A stretch of 64,000 nucleotides of DNA from Dasypus novemcinctus (lineage: Eukaryota; Chordata; Mammalia; Cingulata; Dasypodidae): assembly GCF_030445035.2 (NCBI RefSeq), contig NC_080699.1:8246001-8310000 (forward strand), given 5' to 3'. The number at the start of each line of letters is the position of its first letter. Within the stretch, counting starts at the first letter, position 1. Both the position numbers and the translations under genes were made by a program. The notes beneath the pieces were generated by a model that saw nothing but the letters and a program-made list of their open reading frames with translations, was not told the DNA's origin and searched no databases. This document shows positions 35,301-47,160 of this stretch, piece by piece.

Positions 35301-38300
35301 TATCTCATTATTATGATCGTAATTAACAGCCCTGTGTTATACAGGGGAATGTGGTTAAAGAGGAAACATTAGGTCGCATGCTACTAGAATGAAAATTAAA
35401 GATAAAATCTAGGATTATATAACACAGTAAACCCTCTTGTAGATGATGGGCTATAGTTAATGGTCCAGGTATAAGAATGTTCTTTCATGAATTATAACAA
35501 ACCTATGACACTGATAAAAGTTAATAAGTGTGGTATATGAAAAAAATATACCCAATGTAAACTCTAGGTGATAGTAACCGGTACTACTTTAATAATCTTT
35601 CATCAACTGTAACAAATGTTCCACACCAACGTAAGGTGGTGGTGTGGGGTGTTGTATGGGAATCCTGTATTTTATGCATGATTGTTCTGTGAACAAACAA
35701 CTTTTCTAATTAAAAAATTCAACAACAAACAAAACAAACCTCTAAGACCTCCAGAGTTACATGTAGGGTGAACACGGTTGCATGTTCGGAGCCTGGGGAT
35801 AAAGCTTGTCTGAAAAAGGTCGTTTTACTACCGATAAAACGGTACAGTCGAGTCTCGTGGTAGGAAAGTTCTAGAAGGTCCTGGGGAACTAATTCGTCAA
35901 CACTGAGCCACTGTCCCCAGAGGAAATACAGGCTTAGGAGCCTGGGCGCCTCCAGGCGCATTTCGTGGACCAATCTACGTGGACGCCTGCTTCCCGGGCG
36001 TGTCCTCGGGAAGCCGCCCTACGCCTCTCGCGCCCTCCTTCACCGTGCGCAGGAGGGGTGCCTGGGAGGCTCATCTCCTAAGCTCTGAGACTCTGCTCCC
36101 ACTGAGGCCCATGCAGGAACTGCCGCTGCCTTCCCAACACTACGAGCAGCGCGGGGACAAGCCTGAGGTTAGGCCGGCTTAATCGTGCAACGCGCGGGGC
36201 AGGCCCGCAGCTCGGTGACCCGCGCCTGCACGGAGCCGCCGGCCACGCGCGTTTCCCGGGGGGGCGCACCGCAGCCTCCCCGCGCTGAGCAACGTGGGGC
36301 AGCACTTCCGCACCACGCTCAGAGGCCGCTTTAGACGCAGAAATCCCCGAACCAAGAGCCCACGAATGCAAAACGTGGCCCCGCGTGGACCGCGAAAGGG
36401 CCCCTGCCTGCAGCCTGCCAGCGGGGCTGGGAAGGCAGGGCGCCGCCCGCTCCAGGCTCAGCAGGGGCCGGAGTCAGGTGCCTCAGTCCTTCCACCCTGC
36501 GCACGGCTGTGGATAACCCCAAAACTGATTTTGGAGTAACAAGTAAGTTAGAGTGAGCAGATGAATTTGCAACTGCACAATCTGCCAATATGAGGATCGA
36601 CTGTATATTATTTATAAAGACAAGTCATTTAATACAGTAAGTTATCAGAGAAAATTAGGTTACAGGAAATGTTTCTTTAGTTTCTGATGTCTGTGGCATG
36701 GAAAGCAAGAACCATGTTTTTACCAGGATATATTTAGTGCCACTGACAAGGTAACAGCTCGATGAGAAGTGATGTATTTGTTATGATTAGAGGGGTAAAC
36801 AAACGAAGACACCAGCTAACCTTGGGTGTCTGGTATAAGATGTATGACAATAATAAATTACAAACCTTTTTATAGGTACATACATACATTTTCATTTGCA
36901 AATAATTACACTCACATGCTCATACATAAACAATGTACTTTGGGCAGAGAGGAATAATTGAATATAACTCATTTACAAATTTATAAAGAACAGACTCTCA
37001 TGATATTTAATATTTCCTTATGATATTTAAATTACGTGAGTGCAGAAATAAACAAAGCCCTGGCCAATCAAAACTTACATGGTTCTATACCGAATGCCTC
37101 TTCTTGAATAATACGTTTTGCATCCAATGTAAAGAATAGATAAAACTCCCAGTGTTAATACAATGCCACCAACAAAGCTGCCAATATCAAATTTTGATCC
37201 TCTGTTTTCCTTAGAATTAACAGCTGCTGTGACTAAAAGAAAACAAAAACAAAATGGGCTTTAGTGCTTCTTTCCTTGGACTGTAATAAACTAAAACTGC
37301 GTGTCTGTGTGGGATAAGGGGGTCCAGGCGCAGGGAGCTGCCCCCTGCCTCCCTGTGTCCAGGGGCTGCCTGGCTCTCGTGCCTTCAGCCCGTCCTCTCA
37401 CACACACCTGAACGGACACGTCAGTACCTGCCACCCCTGACCTTAAGTTCGTTCAGGGGCGTGATCAGGCTGGAGCTGGACAGGACACCAACCCCCCGGC
37501 AGCAGCAACATGCGGGAAATGTTCTTTGCTGCTGCATGCTGTGAAGAGGCCATGCCTCACCCAAATGTCTGGGCAGCACAGCTCTACTGTCTCCGTGACA
37601 CAAGCTCCAACCTGAGAAAGTGTTTCTAACAACTTTCTCCTGTTGGAATCAACCGGGAATTTTAACTCTTTTGGTTTTATCACTCCAAGAGCCCCTGGAA
37701 CATTAAAGTTGACTTCAATACATAAATTGTAATAATGAGGAAAATTAACTATGTGGGGTAGAAACATGTAAAAAGACACAAAAGAAACCATAAAGCCAGC
37801 TACTTGTGCTCATAAATGACATCAACTAGCTCTTAAACAGAACTGCAACTCTGGGTAACTTCAAAGAGAATCTTCTTAGAAGGATTTTAAGTTCATTGCT
37901 TTACAGGTATTGTATTTTAAACAAATGCAAAAACTGAGAGTGCCGACTCTAATACTATCAACTATATACTAATACTATACATGGTTACATCTTCTACCAT
38001 TTAAAAATAAATATAGCCCAAAGTTCATCATGATTTCTGTTTAGAAATCACGTAGACTGAGCCTGCTCAGTTCTTTTCTAGAGTGAGGTAGAAAGACTGA
38101 AAGGCATGACATTTTCAAACCAGGTGAAATAAAATTCTGTTACGGTAAATGACTTATTCACGGACTGGCTTTACGCACATCTGTGTGAGAAGGGTCTCGG
38201 CACGTTTAAGTGGGAAGCTCACTTTTCCAAGGGACAAGAATACTAGGTCAGTTGACTCTCCCTGATTTCCACTATCTAAATAACAGAGAAGCAGGCTAAA

Positions 38301-38665
38301 TTTCTACTTATTTGTGTGGAATGTAATGATGACCGAAACGCAGCATTTAACAACTATTTTCAGCACAGGGAAAACAGGTCAATTTTAATACCTACTTGCT
38401 ATTGATGAAGAAACTGATGTCACCGAACTGTTACGGGTTGTGGTCAGAGTGTTCGCAGGCACCTGCGGCGTGCTCCGTGAAAGGCCAGTTTTGGACGTAG
38501 GCCTTAAGGTGACGGAAGTCGTATTGACTGAGGCCCTTGGTGATGTCACTTTAGCAGGTGTAGTGGACGTTGCCACCTGGCTGGAGACCGAGGAATTGGG
38601 AGCTGGCGGTGCCACGGTGGCGTTGGAAGTCTGACTTGTATGGTTGGAAGGCACCTGGGCATCCC
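29333..38665 (-). CDS. TMEM123: TMEM123 (porimin), partial: three 3' coding exons
   Basis: A mucin-like type I membrane protein reported to mediate oncotic cell death. Exons on the minus strand are 38396-38665, 37079-37232 and 29333-29357, all with GT/AG sites and phases that match (A+TC gives Ile; AT+T gives Ile). Joined, they give an extracellular Ser/Thr-rich stalk with N-glycosylation sites (NHT, NAT, NSS, NTT), a membrane span (about [20 protein letters not shown]) and a short cytoplasmic tail [19 protein letters not shown], nearly identical to human at the C-terminus. The signal peptide and the first extracellular residues are on upstream exons that I could not find up to 64000. Convergent with BIRC2. 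Confidence 0.93.
29640..31253 (+). repeat. L1 3' half, antisense to TMEM123
   Basis: L1 ORF2 C-terminal and 3' UTR sequence in + orientation: CTACCAAACTTATTCCATGAA, AGAAAAGTACAGACCATTTC, GGAATACTGCTCAGCTGTAAG, GATATGAACTAAGTACAATG. It ends in an A run at about 31239-31252. Frames are disrupted. It lies in the TMEM123 intron before the last exon. Confidence 0.88.
31790..32229 (+). mobile_element. Full-length DAS-type SINE with 11-bp duplication
   Basis: Head GGCGGACTTGGCCCAGTGG with A box and B box (GGTTCAAACCCC near 31859), a GC-rich body, and an A-rich tail ending at 32218. The flanks AAGAAAAAGGA at 31790-31800 and 32219-32229 are an 11-bp target-site duplication. Low divergence suggests a fairly recent insertion. 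It lies in a TMEM123 intron, opposite to the gene. Confidence 0.92.
32230..33690. other. TMEM123 intron, nothing recognised
   Basis: AT-rich intronic DNA with an A run (about 32950-32970). No exon, gene or clear repeat family was seen. Confidence 0.45.
33690..35720 (+). repeat. L1 3' half with nested SINEs, antisense to TMEM123
   Basis: L1 ORF2 end and 3' UTR: CTTCTGGACTTTAAAGCATAT, GAAACAAATGGTGCTGGGAG-like, GAGACACTTAAT-like, GGAATATTATTCAGCTGTTA. The L1 text is interrupted at about 33820 and resumes at 34100 (ACTGATTTTTGACAAGGCTG). Frames are broken. Confidence 0.85.
33823..34098 (-). repeat. Three DAS-type SINE heads in a row
   Basis: Three minus-orientation head units (about 33823-33896, 33908-34000 and 34007-34098). 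Each has GGGATTGAACCCAGGAC-like sequence and a C(A)CTGAGC/CCACTTC end, separated by T runs. They sit inside the L1 copy and so are younger than it. Confidence 0.8.
35750..36545. other. CpG-rich block inside TMEM123 intron
   Basis: GC- and CpG-rich DNA (densest at about 35970-36480) between an L1 end and AT-rich intron. Its short reading frames on both strands are unrecognised. It lies between the last two TMEM123 coding exons and so cannot be the main TMEM123 promoter. The right edge (AATATGAGGATCGACTGTAT) resembles the end of some repeat. It could be a decayed repeat, an internal promoter or a non-coding gene. Confidence 0.5.
37079..37232 (-). CDS. TMEM123: TMEM123 transmembrane exon
   Basis: A 154-nt exon (acceptor TTCTTTTAG, donor GTAAGT). 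It encodes [16 protein letters not shown], then the membrane span, then [14 protein letters not shown] and the first two bases of an Ile codon. It is the best conserved part of the protein and firmly identifies the gene. Confidence 0.96.
37233..38395. other. TMEM123 intron between stalk and membrane exons
   Basis: A 1.16-kb intron with no repeat that I can name. 37310-37600 is somewhat GC-rich. Confidence 0.6.
38396..38665 (-). CDS. TMEM123: TMEM123 mucin-like stalk exon
   Basis: A 270-nt exon. The acceptor CTCTTGCAG ends at 38666 and the donor is GTAGGT at 38390-38395. It encodes about 90 residues rich in Ser, Thr, Pro and Val with several N-x-S/T sites, from [15 protein letters not shown] to [10 protein letters not shown]. 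It starts after a codon split 1+2, so an upstream exon must end in phase 1. Sequence is much less conserved than the tail, as usual for mucin stalks. Confidence 0.92.
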
Positions 38666-38799
38666 CTGCAAGAGTGTCAAGAAACTTTAAAACGGGGCTC
38701 TGACTTCGGGGATAAAGCGCCACGGTCACACGTTACAAAGGGCAGCATGAAGGACGATGATGGGGTGCACAAGTTTTTAAAAATATTAGTCTGAAACAA

Positions 38800-40010
38800 T
38801 TTCAACCTTATTGGGCAGTTTCAAAAATAAAACAAACCCCAACAGACCGCCACAGCCCAGAAACACAGACCCACCCACTTTAACATTTTGCCACCTTTGC
38901 CGTATCTATTTTCTGAATATTTGAGAGTGACCTGCGCACGTAATTCCATGTCCATTTCCTTTGAATAAGAATATTCACTTATGTAATCACCCTAAGTGCA
39001 ATTATCAAGTTCAAGAAATTGACACTGATTTAAAGCTTACATTCTATATTGCAGTTTTTTCTTACATTGCAATGTCATTTTGAGCCCTTTCTTTTCCATT
39101 CTTAGATCCCAATCCAGTATCATGTATTGCATTTAATCAGCATTATCTCTTTAATCTTTTGTTTTAAATTGTGGAAACATATATACAACATAATCTTCCC
39201 ATCCCAGTCCCTCTCGAGCATACCACTCCATGGGATTAATCACTTTCAGAATGTTGCAGTGCTCTCACCACCATCTGTTGTTAGAACTTTCCCTTCACAG
39301 CGATCAGAAGCCCTAGACTTGTTTTGCATTAACTCCGTTATATTTTCCTACTCTCCTCATAACCTGCACTCTTTGTCTCTCTTGAATTTGTATATTCTCT
39401 AATATTTCCTTAGTGATTACCATGGGGCTTAAATTTAACATTCTAGATCTTTAACAGTCTTGTTTGCTTTGATATCATCTTTTTCTAATGAATTTTATTG
39501 ATACATATTAATAAAGCATAAATCCATCCAAAGTATACAACCAATGACTGTCATGCCCATATAATAGTCCTGCTAGTTACAAACTATGATATGCTTTCAA
39601 CATTTATATCCATTTCCCAAGATTTACAAAAAACCTTTTCACCAACTCTGTACGGATTAACCCTCGGCTTCCCATTCTCTACCTTCATTCTATTTTCTGG
39701 TGACCTATATTCTAATTATTAACTGCATGAGTTTACACAATATATCTAGTTCATAATAGTGCAATCATACAGTATTTGTCCTCTTATGTCTGCCTTGCTT
39801 CACTCAGCATAATATCCTCCAGGTTCATCTATGTCGTCATATACTTCATGACTTCATTTCTTCTTACCATTGCATAATATTCCATCGTGTGTACACACCA
39901 CAATTTGTTTATACCCTCATCAGTTGATGGACACCTGAGTTGTTTCCATCTTTTGGCAACTGTGAATAATGCCACTATGAACATAAGGGAATGACATTAT
40001 TTGACTTGTA
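38800..40010 (-). repeat. L1-derived antisense fragments
   Basis: 39130-39350 resembles an antisense L1MC 3' region (GTTTTAAATTGTGGAAACATATATAC). 39480-40000 is antisense L1 with CATATACTTCATGACTTC-like, CATAATATTCCATCGTGTG and GTTTCCATCTTTTGGCAACTG. These are separate fragments of differing age. Confidence 0.7.
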
Positions 40011-40214
40011 TTTTGAAAGAATCACTCTGCTACACTAAGGACAATAAATCATAGGAGCAAAAGGCTAGAAACAAGGAGACCTGTTAAGAGGTTATTGCAA
40101 CAATCCAGATAGTAGAGGATGGTGGTGGTAGTGAGAAATTATGAGATTGTGGGTCAATTGTTATGGCCCAGGAGACAGGGTTTGCTAACAATTATTGTGT
40201 GGTGTGAAATGGAG

Positions 40215-43200
40215 CAAAAATTTTACTTCTTCCTTTCCTATTTGCATGTCTTATTTATTTTTCTTGCCTAATTGCTCTAGCTAGAACTTCTAGCACAATA
40301 CTGGACAACAGTGGTAAGAGTAGGCATCCTTGAGTTGTTCCTGATCTCAGCAGGAAACTGTTCAGTCTTTCCCCATTTAGTACAAGGCTAGCTATGTGTT
40401 TTTCATATATGTACTTTACCATATTGAGAAAGCTTCCTTCTTATTTTTTGGAGTGTTTTTATCAAGAAAGGTTTGTCAAATGTCTTTTCTGCATCAAGAG
40501 GATCATATGATTTTTCTTCTTCAATTAATATGGTTTATTATACTAATTGATTTTCTTGTGCTGAACCACCTTGCATTCCTAGGATAAAACCCACTTGAGC
40601 ATTATGTCTAATTCTTTTAATGTGCTTTTGGATTTGGTTTACAGGTATTTTGCTGAGGATTTTTGCATCTATATTAGAGATATTGGTAACTTCCTTTTTT
40701 TGTAGTATCTTTATCTGATTTTGGTATTAAGGTGATTTTGGCTTCATAGAATGGGTTTGGTAGCATTCCTTCCTGTTCAATTTTTTGGGAGAGCCTGAGC
40801 AAGATTGGTGTTAGATTGTCTTTGAATATTTGGTAGAATTCACCTGTGAAGCCATCTGGTCCTGGGCTTTTCATCTTTGGGAGGTTTTTAATGACTGTTT
40901 GAATCCCTTTTACTTGTAATTGGTTTGCTGAGGTCTTCTATTTCTTCTAGGGTCAGTGTAGGTGTTTGCATGTTTCTAGGAATTTATCCATCTCATCTAC
41001 ATTGTCTAGTTTTTTGGCATACAGTTGTCCATAGTATCCTCTTATAATCTTTCTCATTTCTATGGGGTCCGTGGTAATATCCCCTTTCACAGTTCTGATT
41101 TTATTTGTGTCTTCTCTCGTTTACATTGTCAGTATTGCAAGGGTTTGTCGATTTTGTTGATCTTCTGAAAGAACCAGCTTTTGGTTTTGTTGATTGTCTC
41201 TGTTTTGTTTTGTTTTGGTTTTTTGTTCTCTATTTCATTTATTTCTGCTCGATCTTTACCATTTCTTTCCTTCGGCTTGGTCTGGAATCAGTCTGCTGCT
41301 CTTTTTCTAGTTCCTCCAGGTGTCCAATTAGATCTTCAATTTTAGCTCTTTCTTCTTTTTTAATATAAGCATATTAGACTATAAATTTCCTTCTCAGCAC
41401 TGATTCTGTGGTGTCCCAAAGGTTTTGGTATGTTGTGTTCTCATTTTTATTCATCTCAAGGTTTTCTGAATTCTCCTGTAATATCTTCTTTGGCCCATTG
41501 ATTATTTAAGAGTCTGCTGTTTAATCTCCATATATTTATGAATTTTCCCATCCATTATTGATTTCCAGCTTCATTCCCTTATGAACACATAAAGTGTTTT
41601 TTATAACTTTGTTTAAAGTAAGACCTGTCTTGTAACCCAATGTATGGTCTATCCTAGAGAAGGATCCATGAGTGCTTGAAAAGAATGTATATCATGCTGC
41701 TTTGGGATGCAATGCTCTATAGATGTCTGTTAGATCTAGTTCATTATCATATTATTCACAAGCTCTTCATTTCTTTATTCTCTGTCCTGATGTTCTATCC
41801 AATACTGACAATGGTGTATTTAAATCTCCAACTATTGTAGAGATATCTAATTTCTCCCGTTAGTTTTGCCAGTGTATGCCTCATGTATCTTAGGACACCC
41901 AGGTTAGATATATAAATATTATAGTCATTTCTTCTTGGTAAATTTCTCCTTTTATTAATATATATATATATATATATAATGACCTCTGGTTCTTATAACA
42001 GTTTTGCATTTAAAATCTATTTTGCTCAATATTAGTATCACTACTCCAGCTCTTTTTTGGTTACTATTTGTGTGGAATATCTTCTTTCAACCTTTCACTT
42101 TCAACCTGGTTGTGTCCTTAAGTCTGAGGTGAGTCTCTTGTAGACAGCATATAGAGGGCTCATATTTTTTTAATCCATTCTATCATCTATGACTTTTGAT
42201 TGGGCAGTTCAAGCCATTACAATTCAATGTTATCACTGTAAAGGCATTACTTACTTTATTCATTTTGTCATCTAGCTTTCCGTTGTCATGTCTCACTATT
42301 GTCTGTCTTTTTACTCTTTAATTTACCCTTTCCATTAGTCTTTATTTTTATACTCTTCACCAAGCTCTTGCCCTTATTTTTCCCATTCAGGCTGCAGCAC
42401 TCCCTTTATCTCTTGTAATTCTTGTCTTCTGGTAACATACTCTCTCAGTTTTTGTCTGTGAAGACTTTAAACTCACCCTTATTTTTGAAGGACAATTTTG
42501 TCAGATACAGAATTCTTGGCTGGCAGTTTTTCTCTTTCAGTACCTTAAACATACTATACCACTATCTTCTTGCCTCCATGGTTTCTGATGAGAGGTTAGC
42601 ACTTAATCTAATTGCAGTTCCCTTGAAAAAGAAGCTTTGCTTTTCTTGCTGCTTTCAAATCCTCTCTGTATCTCTAATATTTGTCATTCTGAAAAGTAGA
42701 TGTCTCGGGGTAGATTTATTCTGTTTGGGGTGTGTTGTCCTTCTTGGATAGTGATATTTATGCCTTTAATAAAGGTTGGGAAGTTTTCAGTCATTATTTC
42801 CTCAAATATTCTTTCTGCCTTTTTTTCATTCTCTTTTCCTTCGGGGACACCAATAACATGTATGTTTGTGCATTCTGCATTGTCATTCAATTCTCTAAGA
42901 CCATATTCCATTTTTTCCATTCTCTTCTCTTTCTGTTCTGTCTTTTCCAGTTTAGATGTTCTTTCTCAAAATCACTGATTCTGTCTTTGAGCAATTCAAA
43001 TCTGCTCTTATGTGCCTCTAATGTATTTTTAATCTCATCCATAGTGTCTTTCATTCCCATAAGCTCTGTTACTTTTCTTTGCATGCTTTCAAATTGTTCT
43101 TTATTCTCACCCAGTGTCTTCTTAAAATCCTTTCTCTCTTTAGTCATGTTTCCCTTCAATTCTTTGAATTGATTTAGGAAATTTGTGTGATTATCACTGA

Positions 43201-44035
43201 TTAGTCATCTTAAATCCTATACCTCTTCAGGATATTTGCTTTGTTCCTTTAGCTAGGCCATCTCTTCCTGCTTCCTAAAATGGCTTGTAATTTTATGCTG
43301 ATGGCTAGGCATCTGAATATGTTGATAAATTTACTCGATGGTCAATTTCTCTCTCTTGCCTTGTGATTTTTTTCACAGTTCTTCTCTGATTTTTGGCTCA
43401 ACTTATTCTAAGTCGTAACAACTGCCCAGCTTAAGTTATCAAAATTGGGCTAGGGACTCACTAACAAGGTACAGATTTTCTCCCACGGGTGAGGCTAAAG
43501 AAAGACCTAAAAGCAGTTTTTCTCCTTGCAATTTCCTCACTGATCAGCAGATGGCGCTTGTCAAAAAACTTTCCACAGAGGTGTTTCTTTCAACCTAGGC
43601 TTTCTCGTGTTTCTGGTCTTGCCAGAGCCAAAATTCAAAATGGGCTCTGCAGGCTGAATTCACTGAAGAGAAGCCCTCCAACTAACCCTCTCTCTTCCCT
43701 TGTAACAGCTAACAGGGAGGGAGACATCTATTCCCCTTAGTTGACTGTAGTGAGCTAGGGGTTTTATCCAGGCTTGACACCTTGAGGGTGGAGGATGAGA
43801 GTCCTTCCCAGCTGCTGTGAGGATTTAGTAACTCACACTTCTTGTTTTACGTTCATTTCTTTTGTCTCTCACCCTCCTGGGAGTTGCACAGCACTGTCCT
43901 GGTCTGTTGACCCCCAAAGCAGGTCCCTTGGACAGCTTTTGGCCCTTTCTCCATTCTTTGTGTGAGAAAGTTACGTCCTGCCTGCTTACTCCAATGCCAT
44001 CTTCCTGGAACTCCTGATACCATCTTGACTTCAAT
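40215..44035 (-). repeat. Long antisense L1 with ORF1 and 5' UTR, inactive
   Basis: About 3.8 kb of L1 in minus orientation. ORF2 RT-region coding is visible (minus frame 40674-40874: [16 protein letters not shown], a conserved L1 RT motif). ORF1 pieces lie at 42684-42920 (ECTNIHVIGVPEG) and 42887-43159 (coiled-coil-rich MKGNMTKERKDF). A 5' UTR runs to about 44035 (CAGGAAGATGGCATTGGAG on minus). A stop-broken ORF2 and missing segments show that it is dead. It lies in the same orientation as TMEM123. Confidence 0.88.
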
Positions 44036-44059
44036 AGCATATATCAGTTATGTTTCTAT

Positions 44060-46130
44060 ACCCTTCAGCCCCTCACCTTTATGCAGTTCTTGTAACAAAT
44101 TACATGTTTCTCCATGAGTCCAAAATCATTGGTTTATCACTACATTTTATATATTTGCCTTTTAGGTCCTATAGGAAGTAAAAAATTGAGTTACAAATAA
44201 AAAATACAATAGGCCTGGTGCTTATATTTAACCATGTCATTATTTTTACCAGAAATCTTTATTTCTTCTTGTGGCGTCAACTGATTGTCTAGTGTCCTTT
44301 CCTTTGAACTTACAGAACTCCTTTTAGCATTTCTTGTGGAGCCAGTCTAGTGGTAATGAAGCCCTTCAGTTTTTTTTTTTTTATCTGGGAATGTCTTAAT
44401 TCCTCCCTCATTTTTTTTATAAAGATTTTATTTATTTTAGACCCCCCCACCCCCCAACCTCGTTGTTTGCATTCACTGACTGCTCTCTGTGTCTGCTCAT
44501 CTTCTTTTTAGGGAGCATCAGGAACCAAACCTGGAACCTCCCCTGTGGGAGGGAGGTGCCCAATCATTTGAGCCACATCAGCTCCCTGCTTGTTGTGTTT
44601 CCTTGTGTCTCCTTGATCCATCATCTCATTGTTTCAGCTCACCATCTTGCTACTCTTCTTTAGGGGGCACTGGGAACTGAACCCAGGACTTCCTGTGTGG
44701 TAGGCAGACACCAAACTGCTTGAGCAACACCTGCTTCTCCTTCCCTCACTTTTCCTTTCAAAAGATTTTTATTTTATTAAATTTTCCCTACCCCCTCACT
44801 GCACTTGCTGTGCCTGTTCATTTTCTTTGTTTCTTTAGGAGGCAGCAGAAACTGAACCCAGGACCTCCAATGTGGGAGGGAGGTGCCTAATCACCTGGGC
44901 CACCTCCGTTCCCTGCTTTGCTGTGTCTCTCATTACACTTTTACTCCTGTGCCTCTTGCACCATCTTGTTGTGTCAGATTGTTGCACCTGCCCATCGCAT
45001 CAGCTCACTGTCTTGCTAGTTTTCTTCAGGAGGCACTAGGAACTTCTGCTCCCTGCTTTGTTGTATCTCTCATTATGTTTTCCTTCTTGTGTCTCTTGTT
45101 GCGTCATCTTCTTGTATCAGCTTTCCACACTGCCTGTTGTGCCAGCTTGCCATCTTTTTTAGGAGGCACCAGGCACTGAACCACGGACCTCTCATGTGGT
45201 AGGCAGGAGTTCAACCATTTGAGTCACGTTCGCTTCCCTTCTCCCTCATTTTTTGGAAAGTCAGTTTTGCCAGATACAGAATTCTTGGTTGGCAATGTTT
45301 TGCTTTCAGTACTTTAAATATGTAACTATGTCTTACCAATTCCTCCTTGCCTCCATGACTTCTGATGAGAAATGGGCACCTAAATCTTATTGAGGCTCCC
45401 TTATATATGAGAACTTGCTTTTTCCCTTGTGGCTTTCAGAATTGTCTTTATCTTTGACATTTGACACTTGGATTATAACAAGGTGTGGTGTGGTCTATTT
45501 GGGTTTATGCTGTTGGGAGCTTGCTGGGGGTCTCTGGTGTGTATAGTCATATCTTCTGTTAGATTTGGGGTGTTCAACCATTCTTTGAATACTCTTTCTG
45601 CCCCTTTCTCTCTTCTGCTGGGACTCCCACCATGTGGATACTGATGGCCCCAGGTTCCTCAGGCTCTGTGCACTTTTCTTCATTCTTTCTTCTTTTTACT
45701 CCTCAGACACTGGATGATTTCAATTGTTTTATCTTCAATTGCTGTTGAACCCTTCTAGGGAATTTTTAATTTCTGTTACTATGGTTCAGCTCTCTTTGGT
45801 TCCTTTACACATAATTTCCATATCTCTATTGATAGTTTCTTTATGTTCATCTGCCATTTTCCTGATCTCCTTTAGTTCTTTGTCCATATTTTCCTTTAGC
45901 TATTTGAGAACATTTGGACCATTTTTTAAAAAGTCTTTGTCTGGAATATCCCAGGTTTGATCCTCCTCTTTCACGGTTTCTAATGCTTTAATTTTCTCCT
46001 CTGCTTCCTGTTTCTTTGTATGTTTTCTAATCTTCTGTTGAAACTTGGACATTTTGATATTTTAGAGTATCACTGGACTTTAGACTCTGAGACATCTGTT
46101 CCTTAAGCTTGTTATGACAGAGCTTTCCTT
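44060..46130 (-). repeat. Antisense L1/HAL1-like element with nested SINEs
   Basis: A second antisense LINE-like stretch: TTTGCCAGATACAGAATTC, GCCTCCATGACTTCTGATGAG, a decayed ORF1-like region up to 45960 and GAAACTTGGACATTTTGATAT near 46045. It resembles HAL1/L1M ORF1 material without an obvious RT. The left part is interrupted by SINEs at 44411-45236. Confidence 0.65.
44411..45236 (-). repeat. Cluster of DAS-type SINEs, minus orientation
   Basis: At least four head units (near 44513-44590, 44660-44735, 44838-44915, 45160-45236), each with GGAACTGAACCCAGGACTTC-like B-box complement and a T-rich start, plus CTCTGTGTCTGCTC body sequence. It looks like stacked or tandem insertions. They lie within the LINE stretch. 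Confidence 0.78.
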
Positions 46131-46860
46131 GAATGCCAGGAGCTAATAAAAAAAAGGTGTATACACACACACACACACACACACACACGAAGGAAAAAAA
46201 AGAAAATAGCTTTCCCAGTCTTTGCAGACTGACCTGTGTCAGTAAGTCGCAGCTTATCTGTACAATGCCTTTAGAAAATAGCTCCAGGCGAAAAGACAGT
46301 CTTCCTGGTCTTTTCTGTGCAGCCCCTTGTTTGGGGCAGGAACATTTGGCCCTAGGCAATTCCTGTTGACACTGTTCTGGTTCCGAATGGCCCCTCTTCC
46401 CTGGGGCAGTTTCTTAGGGTCCAGGTCCCTGTACCATATTGTCCTAGAGGGGGCAATCCCTTAGCCAGGCAGCACCTTCACTGCTCTCCCACAGCAGTCT
46501 GTAAGAGTTCTGTGCGTTGCCTTCTACAGCAGGGCAAGTTCAGGTACAGCGAGTCCCTCGGTCCACAACCAGACAGACAGGGCAAGACCCACTCGCTCCC
46601 AGCATGTGCGCCAGAGTGTTGCTCCCCCTGGAACTGGGAGCAGGATCTAGACTGGGAGTGTGGCTGGCTCCAGCCCGGGCACCCTGAGATCCTGCCACTT
46701 CTAAGTAGCTTTTATCTTGATCCTGCACTCTTCCTGTTACTGCAGCCCTTTAACTGTTTTCAGGAGTTTTGAGAAAGACGTTTCTGTCAGTTGTTTTTGA
46801 TCAAAGCTTCTGTGGGAGAACGGAGCTCTGAAGCATCTCGCATCGTAAATGGGCTGGGGG
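46131..46860 (-). repeat. Probable LINE 5' region with (AC)n
   Basis: Moderately GC-rich sequence continuing the antisense LINE stretch, with a perfect (AC)13 tract at 46163-46188. Probably a HAL1/L1 5' UTR. No real gene was seen, although frames of 78-110 codons are open by chance. Confidence 0.4.
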
Positions 46861-46899
46861 CACAGGGGTTTTTAAGGCAGTAAAACTATTCTGTATAAT

Positions 46900-47160
46900 A
46901 TTTTAATACCATAATGGTGAGTACATGGCATGACCCGCTTTTTGTCAAAACCCACAAAACTGTGTATGTAAGGAGTGAACCCTAATATAAACTGTGGACT
47001 ATAGTTATTAGAATGTAGACATATTGGTTCATGAGTTATAATAAATGTACCACACTAATACAAGATATTAATAACAGAAGAAATGGGGGGGGTATATGAG
47101 AACTACTTTTTGTGTAAATTTTCTGTTCGTTGCTCTAAAAGTATTTTATTCTTGAAAAAA
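46900..47160 (+). repeat. L1 3' UTR fragment, sense
   Basis: Typical L1MA/MB 3' end: AAAACTGTGTATGTAAGGAG, AACTGTGGACTATAGTTATT, ATGTACCACACTAATACAAG, then a G run and TTCTTGAAAAAAAT. Confidence 0.8.

Noticed and set aside
35750-36545. CpG block as the TMEM123 promoter
   Set aside because: It lies between the last two coding exons of TMEM123, downstream of the stalk exon, so it cannot be the main promoter.
42684-43159. Minus-strand frames as a cellular coiled-coil protein gene
   Set aside because: They are L1 ORF1 pieces, followed on the minus strand by L1 ORF2 text and preceded by an L1 5' UTR.
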